NCBI RefSeq assembly: GCF_001602095.1 | Contig: NZ_CP014991.1 | Location: 1,765,937 to 1,829,936, forward strand | Source of the DNA: Helicobacter himalayensis | GTDB lineage: Bacteria; Campylobacterota; Campylobacteria; Campylobacterales; Helicobacteraceae | Direction of reading: 5' to 3' | DNA length: 64,000 nt | In this document: one piece after another, positions 52,925 to 62,629 of the stretch | Layout of the letters: each line of letters begins with the position of its first letter | Numbering within the stretch: position 1 is the first letter of the stretch | Made by a program: the position numbers and the translations under genes | The notes under the pieces: model-generated | What the model was told of the DNA's origin: nothing | Seen by the model: the letters and a program-made list of their open reading frames with translations, nothing else | The model's database searches: none

Positions 52925-53959
52925 ATGCTAATGGACAAAATTATTGGCGTGTTTTCAAAAGACATTGCCATTGACTTAGGCACGGCAAATACGATTGTGC
53001 TGGTTAAAGGCGAAGGGATTGTCATCAATGAACCATCTGTGGTAGCCATAGAAGACGGCAGGCGTGGCTCTGGGAGAATCCTAGCCGTAGGCAAAGAAGC
53101 AAAAGAAATGGAAGGCAAAACACCTGATAAAATCCGTGCTATCCGCCCAATGAAAGATGGCGTCATAGCGGATTTTGATATGACAGAAAAGATGATTCGC
53201 TACTTCATCGAGGAGGCGCATAAGCGCAAATCGCTCATTCGTCCGCGCATTATGGTGTGTGTGCCTTATGGACTTACAGGCGTGGAAAAAAAGGCAGTCA
53301 AAGAATCTGCTCTAAGTGCAGGAGCTAGGGAAGTGTATCTTATAGAAGAGCCGATGGCTGCGGCAATTGGCGCAGGACTACAAACTGAAGAGGCAAAAGG
53401 GAATCTTGTCATTGATATTGGTGGCGGGACGACTGAGATTGGCGTGGTATCTTATGGTGGGCTTGTGATTAGCAAAAGTATCAAGGTAGCAGGCGATAAG
53501 TTTGATGTCGCGATAATGGAATATGTGCGTAAAAAATACAACCTTCTCATCGGCGAGCGCACCGCAGAAGAGATTAAATTCCAAATTGGCTCGGCATCTC
53601 CGCTAGAAAATCCGCCTACAATTCAAGTGCGTGGGCGTGATAATGTGAGCGGATTGCTAAACACAGTCGAACTTAGTAGCGAAGATTCAAGAGAGGCGAT
53701 AAAAGACCAACTTAAAGAAATTTCAAACGCGTTAAAAAGCGTGTTAGAGGCACTTCCACCAGATTTGTCAGGGGATATTATCGAAAATGGCATTGTGCTA
53801 ACAGGTGGTGGCGCGCTCATACGCGGACTTGATAAATACCTCTCTGACATTGTACGCTTGCCGGTGTATGTGGCTGAAGAGCCTTTGCTTTGCGTGGCAA
53901 AAGGCACAGGCAAAGCTATGGAAGATCCAAAACTCTTAGAAGAGCTGGCAATCGATTAA
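52925..53959 (+). CDS. mreB: Rod-shape-determining actin-like protein MreB
   Basis: 344 residues from ATG 52925, behind GAGGAG; an ATG 45 bp upstream lies within the promoter. Phosphate-binding DLGTANTIV and DIGGGTTEIGV, and the adenosine motif LTGGGALIRG, mark an actin-fold ATPase. It guides cell-wall growth under the inner membrane with MreC, encoded next. Confidence 0.98.
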   Translation: MLMDKIIGVFSKDIAIDLGTANTIVLVKGEGIVINEPSVVAIEDGRRGSGRILAVGKEAKEMEGKTPDKIRAIRPMKDGVIADFDMTEKMIRYFIEEAHKRKSLIRPRIMVCVPYGLTGVEKKAVKESALSAGAREVYLIEEPMAAAIGAGLQTEEAKGNLVIDIGGGTTEIGVVSYGGLVISKSIKVAGDKFDVAIMEYVRKKYNLLIGERTAEEIKFQIGSASPLENPPTIQVRGRDNVSGLLNTVELSSEDSREAIKDQLKEISNALKSVLEALPPDLSGDIIENGIVLTGGGALIRGLDKYLSDIVRLPVYVAEEPLLCVAKGTGKAMEDPKLLEELAID

Positions 53960-53982
53960 GATTCTATCCATAAAGCCTTGAA

Positions 53983-54822
53983 ATGCGCTATAAAACTCTG
54001 ATTTTTATCATCCTTTTTTTTGTCGCCCTGCTCGCTACGATGGAGTTTAATAAAAATGTCGAAGCACAGATCCTCTCTTTTGGCGATAAGATTAGAATCT
54101 TTTTTATCTCTAATTATCAAGGCTTTATTGACGCTTACAAAAGGCATTTTGAGCAGGCAAAAGAGATTGAGATTCTCAAAGAAAAAGTCAAAGATTACGA
54201 AAAAATCTCACTAGAAAATCTCGCACTTAAAAACGATAATGCCTCCTTACGCGCGCTTGCTAACATCACAGATTTAAGCAACAAGCCTTTTATCTATCTT
54301 TCTCTTATGACTTCGTATGTGAGAATGGGTGAATACAAGCGCATTTGGCTTACTCTTGATTCTGAAGCGAAGCAAAAACTACAAGCAACGCAGGCAGACC
54401 CCGCATCAAATTTCAGCCCAAAACTTCTAGGGCTTGTGAAAAATGGCAAAGTGCTTGGTATCGCGCGTTATGAAAATGGGCGTTTGCAGGGCTTTTTAAA
54501 TGGCTCTGAAGAATGCAGTTACGGCGTGTTTATTGGCGATTCCAAAGCACTTGGCATACTTGATAGCTCACAAAAAACCCAAAACAAGCACCTTGTCAAT
54601 GTCAATTACATTCCAAAATGGGTAAATATCAAAGTTGGCGATGTCGTCTATACCAATGGACTTGATGGAATCTTTATCGCAAATATCGCTGTGGGCGAGG
54701 TTGTAGCAATTTATGAAGATTATAATTACCTACGCGCAGAAATCAAACCATACGCTCAAAATGAAGAAAGCGGCTATATGTGGGCAATTGATATTAGTCA
54801 AATAAATCAAGATTCTCATTAA
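53983..54822 (+). CDS. mreC: Rod-shape-determining protein MreC
   Basis: 279 residues with an N-terminal membrane anchor (TLIFIILFFVALLATM), a coiled coil near 55-90 (AKEIEILKEKVKDYEKI) and the beta-domain core ending VYTNGLDGIFIANIAVGEVV. It joins MreB to periplasmic wall enzymes. Its stop overlaps the next start by 1 bp (TAATG). Confidence 0.95.
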   Translation: MRYKTLIFIILFFVALLATMEFNKNVEAQILSFGDKIRIFFISNYQGFIDAYKRHFEQAKEIEILKEKVKDYEKISLENLALKNDNASLRALANITDLSNKPFIYLSLMTSYVRMGEYKRIWLTLDSEAKQKLQATQADPASNFSPKLLGLVKNGKVLGIARYENGRLQGFLNGSEECSYGVFIGDSKALGILDSSQKTQNKHLVNVNYIPKWVNIKVGDVVYTNGLDGIFIANIAVGEVVAIYEDYNYLRAEIKPYAQNEESGYMWAIDISQINQDSH

Positions 54823-57113
54823 TGCACGAGATTAAAGCGCAGTTGGCAGAGATTTTTTCTCTCTTGCAAAACCCAAACAAGCATAAACTTGATAAGGCGA
54901 TTTTAACCCTTGCAAATATCCCAAAAAACGCGATTAAACATTTTTGCGCACAGGAAGATAAGCGCGCTAAAGATTTGTGCGCACAATTTGCCTCCTGCAT
55001 AGAAAAAGTATTGCTTAATGGCGAAATTTGCGAGGTTGAATATCTCAATCTTTTTACACTCTTGCGCGAGGCAAACCCAAATCCAAATCCAGCTTTTGAG
55101 GTTTTTTTACAGAATCTTAGCCCATTGCTTTTTAGTCCTCAAAGTAGCGAGGTGGAAAATATCCTTTTTCTGCAGATTCTAAGCCTTTGCAAGATGTTTG
55201 CTAGTAGCGCGCGTGAGGGTATGGAATTTTTTATCGCATATGTGAGCCTTATTGACATAAACACGTCACAGAGGGATCATCTATCAGATTTTATTTTGCA
55301 GAGATTCCCACAGCTTGGCGTGGATTTTGCGCTTTTTTTGCAAAGTATGCAAGGCGCGCTAAAAAATTGTCTCAAGCTTTCAAAAATGCGCCGCCGCAGT
55401 CTTTTTAATTGGCAGCTGCATTGTTTTTGGAATGTGGAGGGATATTTCAATAACCTTGATTGGCTTACACTTTATCCTACATGGCGCGAGGTGTTTTACA
55501 CGCTTTTGGAGCGCACAAAACAAGCTCTTGATTCTAAAGACATCACAAACGCGCTAGAATGGCTTGATGAGGCGCTATATGTGCAATTTTTCATCTATCA
55601 TATCTGTGGCAATAGCTTTCACACGCAGACGCAGTGGCGTGATTTCAATGAAGAGATTGACAAAGAGGGAGCAAAATTTTATACGCTTTTTGCTCCGCTT
55701 AAAAATCAGCTTTTGGAATATACCCCAGAGATTATCGCGCAAAACATACAAAATACCGCCAAAAATCAACCAAATTCTCACCTCCCAATCATCGCCATTC
55801 TCAAAGATAGAATCGTGGAAAATTCGCCCTATAAAGTCGAATATTCACTTTTTAAGAATCTCCTAAAAAATGAGGCATTCTCAAAGCGTTATCGTTTGAA
55901 AATTTATAATATGAGCCTGCTAGAAAAATCCCTAGATGAGCCAGAGCTTGTAAAAAACCTAGAATCTTTAGGCGTGGAAATTTGTAATATCGCGCAGATT
56001 GAAAATACAAAAGGCTTTTACAACTCGCATTTTCTAAAGGCTCTTTTGCTCCTCGCACAGATTGAAAATGATGGCGCAAAAGTGCTTCTAAGCCCAAATA
56101 ATGGCTATGGGATAAGCGATTTTTTGCTAAGTATGCGCGCGTGTGAGAGGCAAATTTATTACTCGCACGGGAATTTCGTGTATGATATTGTGGGTGTAGA
56201 TGCGCGTGCCACGCATATTTGTAACGCGCAAAGAATAGTAGTGTGTGAGGGATTTGGCTTTGCTGGGATTCCGGTAAAAATGGATTCTCAATTTTATAAT
56301 CCACCTTTAAATGAAGCTTCCTTGCGTGCATTAGAAGCGCTCAAAGCACATTATCCAACAAAAAGGCTTGGCACTATTGGGCGTTTGGTAAAAATTACTT
56401 CAAAGCCCTATTTACGGGTGGTTTTGCGCCTTATGCGAGAATCTAAAGAGTGCATTTATCTTGCCTGTGGTGGTGGGAATGAAAAGGCTGTGCGCACAAT
56501 GATAAATGAGGTGTTTTGGGAGATAGCAAAAGTGCAGAATGAAAACCTAACACAAGAGCTTAAAGCTTTGCAGGCGCGTTTTTTCTTTGAAGGCTTTGTG
56601 GATAGCGCGATATATGGGCATTTGATCGATGTGTGGCTTGATAGTTTCCCGCTAGAGCAGGGTGAAAGTCGCATTGAATATGTCGCAAAAGGTGGTATCG
56701 CGCTCACGCTAAGCGCAGAAAATAGAGACACGCGCGCCAAAAGGATAGAATCTTGGGTAGATTCTCACCGTGCACTTTTAGAGGAATTTTTGGGTTCTGC
56801 AGTTTTAACTTCCGCTCCTTTAGATTCCACGCATGCAAATTTTTCGGCACAAAGCACGCAAAGTATAGATTTTTTAACACTTCCACAAAAGCCAACAAAC
56901 ACACAAGAATTACAGCAATTTCTCTATAATAATCCTTTGGTGGCTTTTAGCGAGGAGGAATATTTGACAAAAGCGCGCGCGATTTTGAACGCACCTTCAC
57001 AAATGCTAGAATCCTTGCGTGCTTATAGTTTGCAAGAGCGCGCAATTTGGGACTTTGTACGTGAAAAACTCGGCACACAAGCATTTTTAGAGCTTATTGC
57101 TAAAGATTTTTAA
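54822..57113 (+). CDS. Large GT-B-like glycosyltransferase, HMW1C/OGT-like
   Basis: 763 residues. The C-terminal half has a GT-B nucleotide-sugar region: RLGTIGRLVKITSKPYL, then YLACGGGNEKAV and IDVWLDSFPLEQGESRIEYV, which resembles HMW1C-type N-glycosyltransferases and O-GlcNAc transferases. The N-terminal half is helical. It is translationally coupled to mreC. The acceptor could be a surface protein or flagellin; this is not deducible. Confidence 0.7.
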   Translation: MHEIKAQLAEIFSLLQNPNKHKLDKAILTLANIPKNAIKHFCAQEDKRAKDLCAQFASCIEKVLLNGEICEVEYLNLFTLLREANPNPNPAFEVFLQNLSPLLFSPQSSEVENILFLQILSLCKMFASSAREGMEFFIAYVSLIDINTSQRDHLSDFILQRFPQLGVDFALFLQSMQGALKNCLKLSKMRRRSLFNWQLHCFWNVEGYFNNLDWLTLYPTWREVFYTLLERTKQALDSKDITNALEWLDEALYVQFFIYHICGNSFHTQTQWRDFNEEIDKEGAKFYTLFAPLKNQLLEYTPEIIAQNIQNTAKNQPNSHLPIIAILKDRIVENSPYKVEYSLFKNLLKNEAFSKRYRLKIYNMSLLEKSLDEPELVKNLESLGVEICNIAQIENTKGFYNSHFLKALLLLAQIENDGAKVLLSPNNGYGISDFLLSMRACERQIYYSHGNFVYDIVGVDARATHICNAQRIVVCEGFGFAGIPVKMDSQFYNPPLNEASLRALEALKAHYPTKRLGTIGRLVKITSKPYLRVVLRLMRESKECIYLACGGGNEKAVRTMINEVFWEIAKVQNENLTQELKALQARFFFEGFVDSAIYGHLIDVWLDSFPLEQGESRIEYVAKGGIALTLSAENRDTRAKRIESWVDSHRALLEEFLGSAVLTSAPLDSTHANFSAQSTQSIDFLTLPQKPTNTQELQQFLYNNPLVAFSEEEYLTKARAILNAPSQMLESLRAYSLQERAIWDFVREKLGTQAFLELIAKDF

Positions 57114-57196
57114 AAAGCAAGTGCTTATCAAGCTAAAAAATATTTCAGAATCCTATCAATTGCGCTTGTAGGCTTGATGCGCGATTTTATAGAATC

Positions 57197-58456
57197 CTAG
57201 GAAGTCTCTATGCTTTTTTGCGTTTTAGCACCGAGCTCTTTTAGCTTGCTTGCCCGTGAGCTTAGCCCGCCTTTGCCCGTGAGCTTTGTCTCCATACGTT
57301 CGATACTTTTATCCAATGTTTCAGCATTGCGTTTAATGGCTTCAAAATCCTCTATCACGCCCGCAAACTTATCATAAAACAGCCCAATTTCTTCAAAGGC
57401 TTTTAATACCTTTTGATTACTATCGATATGCTGCCACGAAATCGCAATCGTCTTAAGCGCCATAAATAGCGTATTTGGCGTAGTGAGATAGACTTTCTTA
57501 TTATACGCATACGCATACAGCGCGCTATTTGACTCCAGCGCTAAGTCCAAAATATTTTGATAAGGAATAAAAAGTAGCGTAAAATCATAAGTGTGGCTTT
57601 CAAAACGCACATAAGGTTTTTTGGCAAGCTCATCAATGCGCGCTTTAAGATTGCCCGCTAACTGCGCACAAACGCTTTCATCAACCTGCTCGAAGTTAAA
57701 GTCATTTGGCAGGGAAAATTTAGAATCTATGATAATGCTTTTATGTTTGTCCAAATACACCACCGCATCAGGGTAATAATGCTCGCCCTCAAGCTTGAAA
57801 TGTTCTTGAAGCTTGTATTGCTCGCCTTCAATCAATCCACTAGATTCTAGCACGCTTTTTAGTTGCAATTCCGCGAAATTCCCGCGTGCCTTTTTATCGC
57901 CCTTTAGCACTTGGGCAAGCTTTTGAGCGTTTTCATTCATAAGCTTGCTTGAGTTAAACATATTTGTGATATTTGCTTCAATGCGTGCCTCATTTTCACC
58001 TAGTTTTTGAGAATAGCGCTCGATATTGTGCTTTAAGGGCGTAAAAACTTCCTCCAAAATCTTTTTAGAATCCCTATTGAGTGTTATTTCACTTTGCTTT
58101 AAAAGTGCTTCTTGCTGGGCTAAAAACTGCTTTTCTAGTTGGCTTTTTAATGTGTTAAGATTTTCAGAATATATTTGCCCTAAATTTTGCGCGTAAGTAA
58201 TTTGCGCTTGCAGATTTGCATTTAATGTGGCATTTTCTTGCAAAGTAGTTTGAAGTTTTTGCTCACTTAAGGCAAGTTCATCTTTATACGAGCGCAAAAG
58301 GGATTCTAACTCGCTATTTTTTTGCGTGCAAAACTCCGAATCCTTTTTATGCCGCAAAATCTCAAAGGTTCTGTTATTAAGCTTGAAAAGTGCAAAAACA
58401 AGCCCTAAAATCGTGCCAAAAAGCAAAACACCAAGTACAATACAAATCCAAATCAT
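57197..58456 (-). CDS. rmuC: RmuC-family DNA recombination protein
   Basis: 419 residues: an N-terminal membrane helix, a long coiled coil (about 35-160) and the RmuC nuclease-like domain (KGDKKARGNFAELQLKSVLE, YPDAVVYLDKHKSIIIDSKF, PNTLFMALKTIAISW). Members limit DNA rearrangements at inverted repeats in E. coli, which is interesting in a genome with the hsdS repeat, but the link is speculative. It lies 16 bp after ansA in the same orientation. Confidence 0.93.
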   Translation of the reverse strand: MIWICIVLGVLLFGTILGLVFALFKLNNRTFEILRHKKDSEFCTQKNSELESLLRSYKDELALSEQKLQTTLQENATLNANLQAQITYAQNLGQIYSENLNTLKSQLEKQFLAQQEALLKQSEITLNRDSKKILEEVFTPLKHNIERYSQKLGENEARIEANITNMFNSSKLMNENAQKLAQVLKGDKKARGNFAELQLKSVLESSGLIEGEQYKLQEHFKLEGEHYYPDAVVYLDKHKSIIIDSKFSLPNDFNFEQVDESVCAQLAGNLKARIDELAKKPYVRFESHTYDFTLLFIPYQNILDLALESNSALYAYAYNKKVYLTTPNTLFMALKTIAISWQHIDSNQKVLKAFEEIGLFYDKFAGVIEDFEAIKRNAETLDKSIERMETKLTGKGGLSSRASKLKELGAKTQKSIETS

Positions 58457-58472
58457 TAAAACCTCCTAACAT

Positions 58473-59651
58473 TTAAAACGCGCAAAATACCTCTTGGAAA
58501 TGTAACTCATCTAAAGCGTGAGAATCCCGCGCGTGCAGTAAAAGCATAAGCAAGATTCTTGCTTTTTGGGGGTTAAGATTCCACGCGCTTAAAAAATTGT
58601 GCTGTGTGATAGCACCAAAAGGCACCCTTGAGCTTATCACAATCGCCAACCCACGCGCGTGCAAAAATTCTAAAACCTCTTTTTGTCTTAATTCTTTCTT
58701 CGCGCAAAGTGGAGTAGAATCTGGCAAAATCTCCGCTAAAGTTTCCTTTTCTTGCGCGCTTAAGATTCTGTTATTCAAACTTCCATTGCCCATTCCAGCA
58801 ATGATGATTCCCCTCACTCCTTGTGTAAATAAAAAAGCTGCTAATAACGCGCAGTAGTCATTTTGATGAGAATAGAGAATCTGCACTTTTGGCAAGGATT
58901 CTCCCAAATGTGCGAGGGTAAAATTCTCTCTTAATACTTGATTTAAGGGCTTTTTTGTATGTGAAAAAAACACACGAGAATCTACAATGTGTCCAATTGC
59001 CCCACTTTGTTCAAATGCGTTTGTGTCTAAAGTGTGAAATTTCATAAGATTTAACGGCGCAAAGATAGAATCTCCCAAAGTGATAAAAACGCCCTGCATT
59101 GGCGGTGATAGTGGAATCTGTGCGAGCTTAGATTCTGTTGCGCGCGTGCTTTTTTGCAAATCCACCAAATGCGCGCAAAGCAAAAACGCATTATATAAAT
59201 TGCGCGCACCATCGCTTCCTAGCGCATTGCTAGCGCGCATACTACCTGTAAGCACGATTGGTTTTTTAGCGTTTAAAACAAGCTCTAAAAATAACGCGCT
59301 TTCCTCCAAAGAATCCGTGCCATTCGTGATGACAATGCCATCCACCGCATCGCCTTGTGCCTCATTTTTTAGCACATTTTCCACAAAGTGCGCGAGTGAA
59401 AGCAATATCTCATCATCTACATTCGCGCTATCAAAACTGCCAAACTCAAAGAGCTTTGGCAAAATTTGCCCATTATTTTGGGGATTTTCAAAAGATAGAT
59501 TCTCAAAAAAGGGCAAGTTCTCAAAAAGAGTTTGTAACAAAGTCTCACCATTTAACACAGCTGGACTATAACGCGTGCTTGTTGTTTCTTTGGCAACGCC
59601 TGCGATTGTGCCACCTGTGGTGATAAGCGCAATTTTTGAAAAGTCTAGCAT
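58473..59651 (-). CDS. ansA: L-asparaginase
   Basis: 392 residues without signal peptide, so cytoplasmic. TTGGTIAG at 11-18 supplies the first catalytic Thr; TNGTDSLEES supplies the Thr-Asp pair; GMGNGSLNN is the third family block. It hydrolyses asparagine to aspartate and ammonia. Two insertions make it longer than the usual 330. It is divergent from znuA. Confidence 0.93.
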   Translation of the reverse strand: MLDFSKIALITTGGTIAGVAKETTSTRYSPAVLNGETLLQTLFENLPFFENLSFENPQNNGQILPKLFEFGSFDSANVDDEILLSLAHFVENVLKNEAQGDAVDGIVITNGTDSLEESALFLELVLNAKKPIVLTGSMRASNALGSDGARNLYNAFLLCAHLVDLQKSTRATESKLAQIPLSPPMQGVFITLGDSIFAPLNLMKFHTLDTNAFEQSGAIGHIVDSRVFFSHTKKPLNQVLRENFTLAHLGESLPKVQILYSHQNDYCALLAAFLFTQGVRGIIIAGMGNGSLNNRILSAQEKETLAEILPDSTPLCAKKELRQKEVLEFLHARGLAIVISSRVPFGAITQHNFLSAWNLNPQKARILLMLLLHARDSHALDELHFQEVFCAF

Positions 59652-59842
59652 TATGGTTTTATTCCTTTGAAATTCTCACCTTTTTAGTGTGTGCGGATTT
59701 ATCTTTGGGTTAAAATCTTAAAATTCTCATTTTGCTTTTAGTCTTGGAAGTGTAACATAAATTTTTTGGGATTTTTTGCTATACTTTTGCCCATTTTTGC
59801 GACTTTTTTGCTATTTTGCACCATTATTTTATAGGAGAATAT

Positions 59843-60643
59843 ATGCGAGGAATTTTCTTTCTTTTACATCTTCTCACGTTTTGCTTTGCGCTAGATTCTA
59901 CTAAGCCAATTATTAGCGTAAGTATCCCACCACAAAGCTATTTTGTCAAAAAAATCGCAGGGGAGGGCGTAGAAATCAATGTTCTTATCCCGCCAAATAC
60001 CGATGAACATAACTTTGATTTTAAGCCTCAAGCGATGATAAATTTAGAAAAAAGCACGGTGTATTTTGTCGGGGATTTGGAGTTTGAAAGTCAGCTAGTT
60101 AAAAAGTTAGAATCTACAAAGGTAAAAAAAGTGCGTTTAAATGCGCAAGATACGCTTAAAGGCGACCCGCACACTTGGCTTGATCCGTTTTTGGTTAAAG
60201 AACAAGCAAAAGTTATCGCGCACGCTCTAAGCGAACTCTACCCGCAAAATAGCACATTTTATGAAAAAAATCTCGCGACATTTTTAAACGAAATTGATAT
60301 GCTAGATTCTCAAATAAAAAAGCTTTTAAGCGGATTAAAAAACAAGAAATTTATTGTCTATCACCCTAGCTGGGGGCATTTTGCTAGTCGGTATAATTTG
60401 GAGCAAGTTGCCATAGAAATCGATGGCAAAGAGCCAAAACCCCGTGAGATAGCCGCAATCACCAAAACTGCAAAAAAAGAAAATATACCTATTGTTTTCG
60501 TGCAGGTAGGATTCCCACAAACTATCGTGCAAAATCTTGTAAAAGAATGGGGGGTGGAGGTTGTTTCAATTGATTATTTGAGTGAAAATTGGGCTTCTGA
60601 CTTGCTCTACACCGCGCAGATTCTGCATAATGCACTTCAATAA
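59843..60643 (+). CDS. znuA: Zinc ABC transporter substrate-binding protein
   Basis: 266 residues from ATG 59843 (TAGGAG before it), with a signal peptide (MRGIFFLLHLLTFCFA). Zinc-ligand segments: PNTDEHNFDFKPQ, DPHTWLDP, VYHPSWGHFASRY and ENWASDL. There is no His-rich loop of the kind found in enterobacterial ZnuA. It would capture zinc in the periplasm for ZnuBC. Confidence 0.9.
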   Translation: MRGIFFLLHLLTFCFALDSTKPIISVSIPPQSYFVKKIAGEGVEINVLIPPNTDEHNFDFKPQAMINLEKSTVYFVGDLEFESQLVKKLESTKVKKVRLNAQDTLKGDPHTWLDPFLVKEQAKVIAHALSELYPQNSTFYEKNLATFLNEIDMLDSQIKKLLSGLKNKKFIVYHPSWGHFASRYNLEQVAIEIDGKEPKPREIAAITKTAKKENIPIVFVQVGFPQTIVQNLVKEWGVEVVSIDYLSENWASDLLYTAQILHNALQ

Positions 60644-61467
60644 TGCAGCTCTTTAATATACAGAATCTTAACTTTGCCTACGGGCGCGAATGCGTCTTGC
60701 AAAATGTGAATTTAGAGTATGAAAGCAAGGATTTTTTAGCTATTATCGGACCAAATGGCGGGGGAAAATCCACGCTTTTAAAGCTCCTTTTAGGGCTTAT
60801 CCCCTCAAAGTTGCAAAGTGGAAAAATAGCGCTAAATTGTAAGATTACAGAAATTGGTTATGTGCCTCAAAGCACACAAGCAAACGCAAATTTCCCGCTG
60901 CGCGTGCTTGAAGTCGTGCTAATGGGACGCGTGGGAAAAAAATGCTTTGGATTCTATGATAAAGAGGACAAAAAAGCAGCACTTGAAGCATTGAAAAGCG
61001 TTAGGTTAGAGAATCTAAGCGAGTGCAAAATCAGTGATTTAAGCATAGGGCAAAGACAGAGGGTTTTCATCGCGCGCGCGCTTTGCAGGAAATGTAAGCT
61101 TTTACTCTTAGATGAGCCCACAGCAAGCCTTGATTTGCAAAATGCGTTACAGATTTTTGAACTGTTAAAATCCCTGCAAAAAAGAGGCATTGGCGTTGTT
61201 GTCGTATGCCACGATACAAATTTGGTGCTAAGCTTTGCAGAAAAAATTGCCTATATTAATAAAGAGCTTTTCTTACACAAAAACACGCAAGAAACACAAA
61301 AACTCGAATTTCTCAAACATCTAAGCACCACACATAAGCATTTTTGCGATATAGAGATGAGTTTAAATAGCTGTGAATGCGTGAGCACACCAAATATAAC
61401 ACAAGATTCCCTATCACCCAAAGTTTCAAAAACACCCAAAAATAAAGGACGCAAGCGCAATGCTTGA
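60643..61467 (+). CDS. znuC: Zinc ABC transporter ATP-binding protein
   Basis: 274 residues. Walker A GPNGGGKST (36-44), signature LSIGQRQRVF, Walker B LLLLDEPTA and switch His VVVCHDTN. The last 50 residues are a Thr/Ser/His-rich tail (SPKVSKTPKNKGRKRN) not seen in most ZnuC. Start overlaps znuA by 1 bp and stop overlaps znuB by 8 bp. Confidence 0.95.
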   Translation: MQLFNIQNLNFAYGRECVLQNVNLEYESKDFLAIIGPNGGGKSTLLKLLLGLIPSKLQSGKIALNCKITEIGYVPQSTQANANFPLRVLEVVLMGRVGKKCFGFYDKEDKKAALEALKSVRLENLSECKISDLSIGQRQRVFIARALCRKCKLLLLDEPTASLDLQNALQIFELLKSLQKRGIGVVVVCHDTNLVLSFAEKIAYINKELFLHKNTQETQKLEFLKHLSTTHKHFCDIEMSLNSCECVSTPNITQDSLSPKVSKTPKNKGRKRNA

Positions 61468-62272
61468 AATTTTAGAATTTAGCTTTTTTCAAAATGCTCT
61501 GTTTTGCGCGATTTTGACGAGCATTGCGTGCGGGATTGTGGGTGCGCTTGCAATGATAAATAGGCTTGTTTCCTTAGCTGGAGGTATCACACACGGGGCG
61601 TTTGGCGGTATTGGTGTGACGTTTTATTTTGGCTTACCACTGCTTTTGAGTGTGAGTATTTGGACGCTTCTGCTCGCGCTTTTTTTAGGTTTTGTTATGC
61701 AGCGCTACCCAAATAGGAGCGAAAATATCATCGCTGTCATTTGGGCGTTTGGTATGGCGTTTGGGCTTATTTTGCTTGATTTGACGCCGGGATATAAAAG
61801 CGACATTATGGGCTATTTGTTTGGGAGCATTTTAGCCATTGCACCTAGTGATTTGGTGCTTTTGGGCGTGTGTGATGGCGTGTTTATCGTGCTTATTTTG
61901 TGCTTTTATCGGCAATTTGAGGCGTTAAGCTTTGATTTTGAATTTACAAAACTTCAAGGCGTGAATGCGCGCGCGTTTTATTATTTACTCATCATTATGA
62001 TAGCCTTTTGCATCGTGCTTAGTATCCGCGTGGTTGGACTTATTTTGGTTATTGCACTTTTAAGTATTCCTTGCTTTATTGCTGAAAATTTTACAAAGCG
62101 ACTAGGTTCAATGATTTTTTGTTCCATTCTCTTAAGTGCATTTTTTTGTATTTCAGGGCTTTTTGTGAGTTATTTTTACAATCTCACAAGTGGTGCAAGT
62201 ATCATCATAATTGCTTCAATCGCCTTTGGAATCTGCGTAGCATTGAAAAGTTTTTATAAACTTAAGGCATAA
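61460..62272 (+). CDS. znuB: Zinc ABC transporter permease
   Basis: 270 residues with about seven to eight transmembrane segments, an ABC-3 permease: LAGGITHGAFGGIGVTFYF is the family EAA-like loop, and DLTPGYKSDIMGYLFGSIL follows. It completes the znuABC import operon. Confidence 0.94.
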   Translation: MLEILEFSFFQNALFCAILTSIACGIVGALAMINRLVSLAGGITHGAFGGIGVTFYFGLPLLLSVSIWTLLLALFLGFVMQRYPNRSENIIAVIWAFGMAFGLILLDLTPGYKSDIMGYLFGSILAIAPSDLVLLGVCDGVFIVLILCFYRQFEALSFDFEFTKLQGVNARAFYYLLIIMIAFCIVLSIRVVGLILVIALLSIPCFIAENFTKRLGSMIFCSILLSAFFCISGLFVSYFYNLTSGASIIIIASIAFGICVALKSFYKLKA

Positions 62273-62317
62273 TGGATTCTTTAAAATTTTAGATTCTTAA
62301 AACAAGGAGCAAAACAA

Positions 62318-62614
62318 ATGAAAAATCTTTTTTGCATCATCGTAACCTACACAAAGCCTATGGAAGAGATAGAGGCAGTTTTGCCACTGCATAGAGAATA
62401 TTTGGCAAAAGGCTATGAGGCTGGATTTTTACTCGCTTCAGGTCCGCAGAATCCACGCGTTGGCGGACTTATCTTAGGATATTTTAAAAACAAGCAAAGT
62501 GCGGAAGCTTTTACCAAAAACGATCCTTATGCACATCATAATCTTGCAAAATATGAGATTATCGAGTTTAGTCCAGTGTTGCACGCGGAGATTTTAAAAG
62601 ATTTTCTGGCTTAA
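62318..62614 (+). CDS. YciI-family protein
   Basis: 98 residues of the YciI ferredoxin-like fold: HREYLAKGYEAGFLLASGPQ with the conserved His and the ASGP segment, then TKNDPYAHHNLAKYEIIEF. Function in this organism unknown; some members are small dehydrochlorinase-like enzymes. Ribosome site AAGGAG. Confidence 0.85.
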   Translation: MKNLFCIIVTYTKPMEEIEAVLPLHREYLAKGYEAGFLLASGPQNPRVGGLILGYFKNKQSAEAFTKNDPYAHHNLAKYEIIEFSPVLHAEILKDFLA

Positions 62615-62629
62615 AAGTTGGAATCCCAA

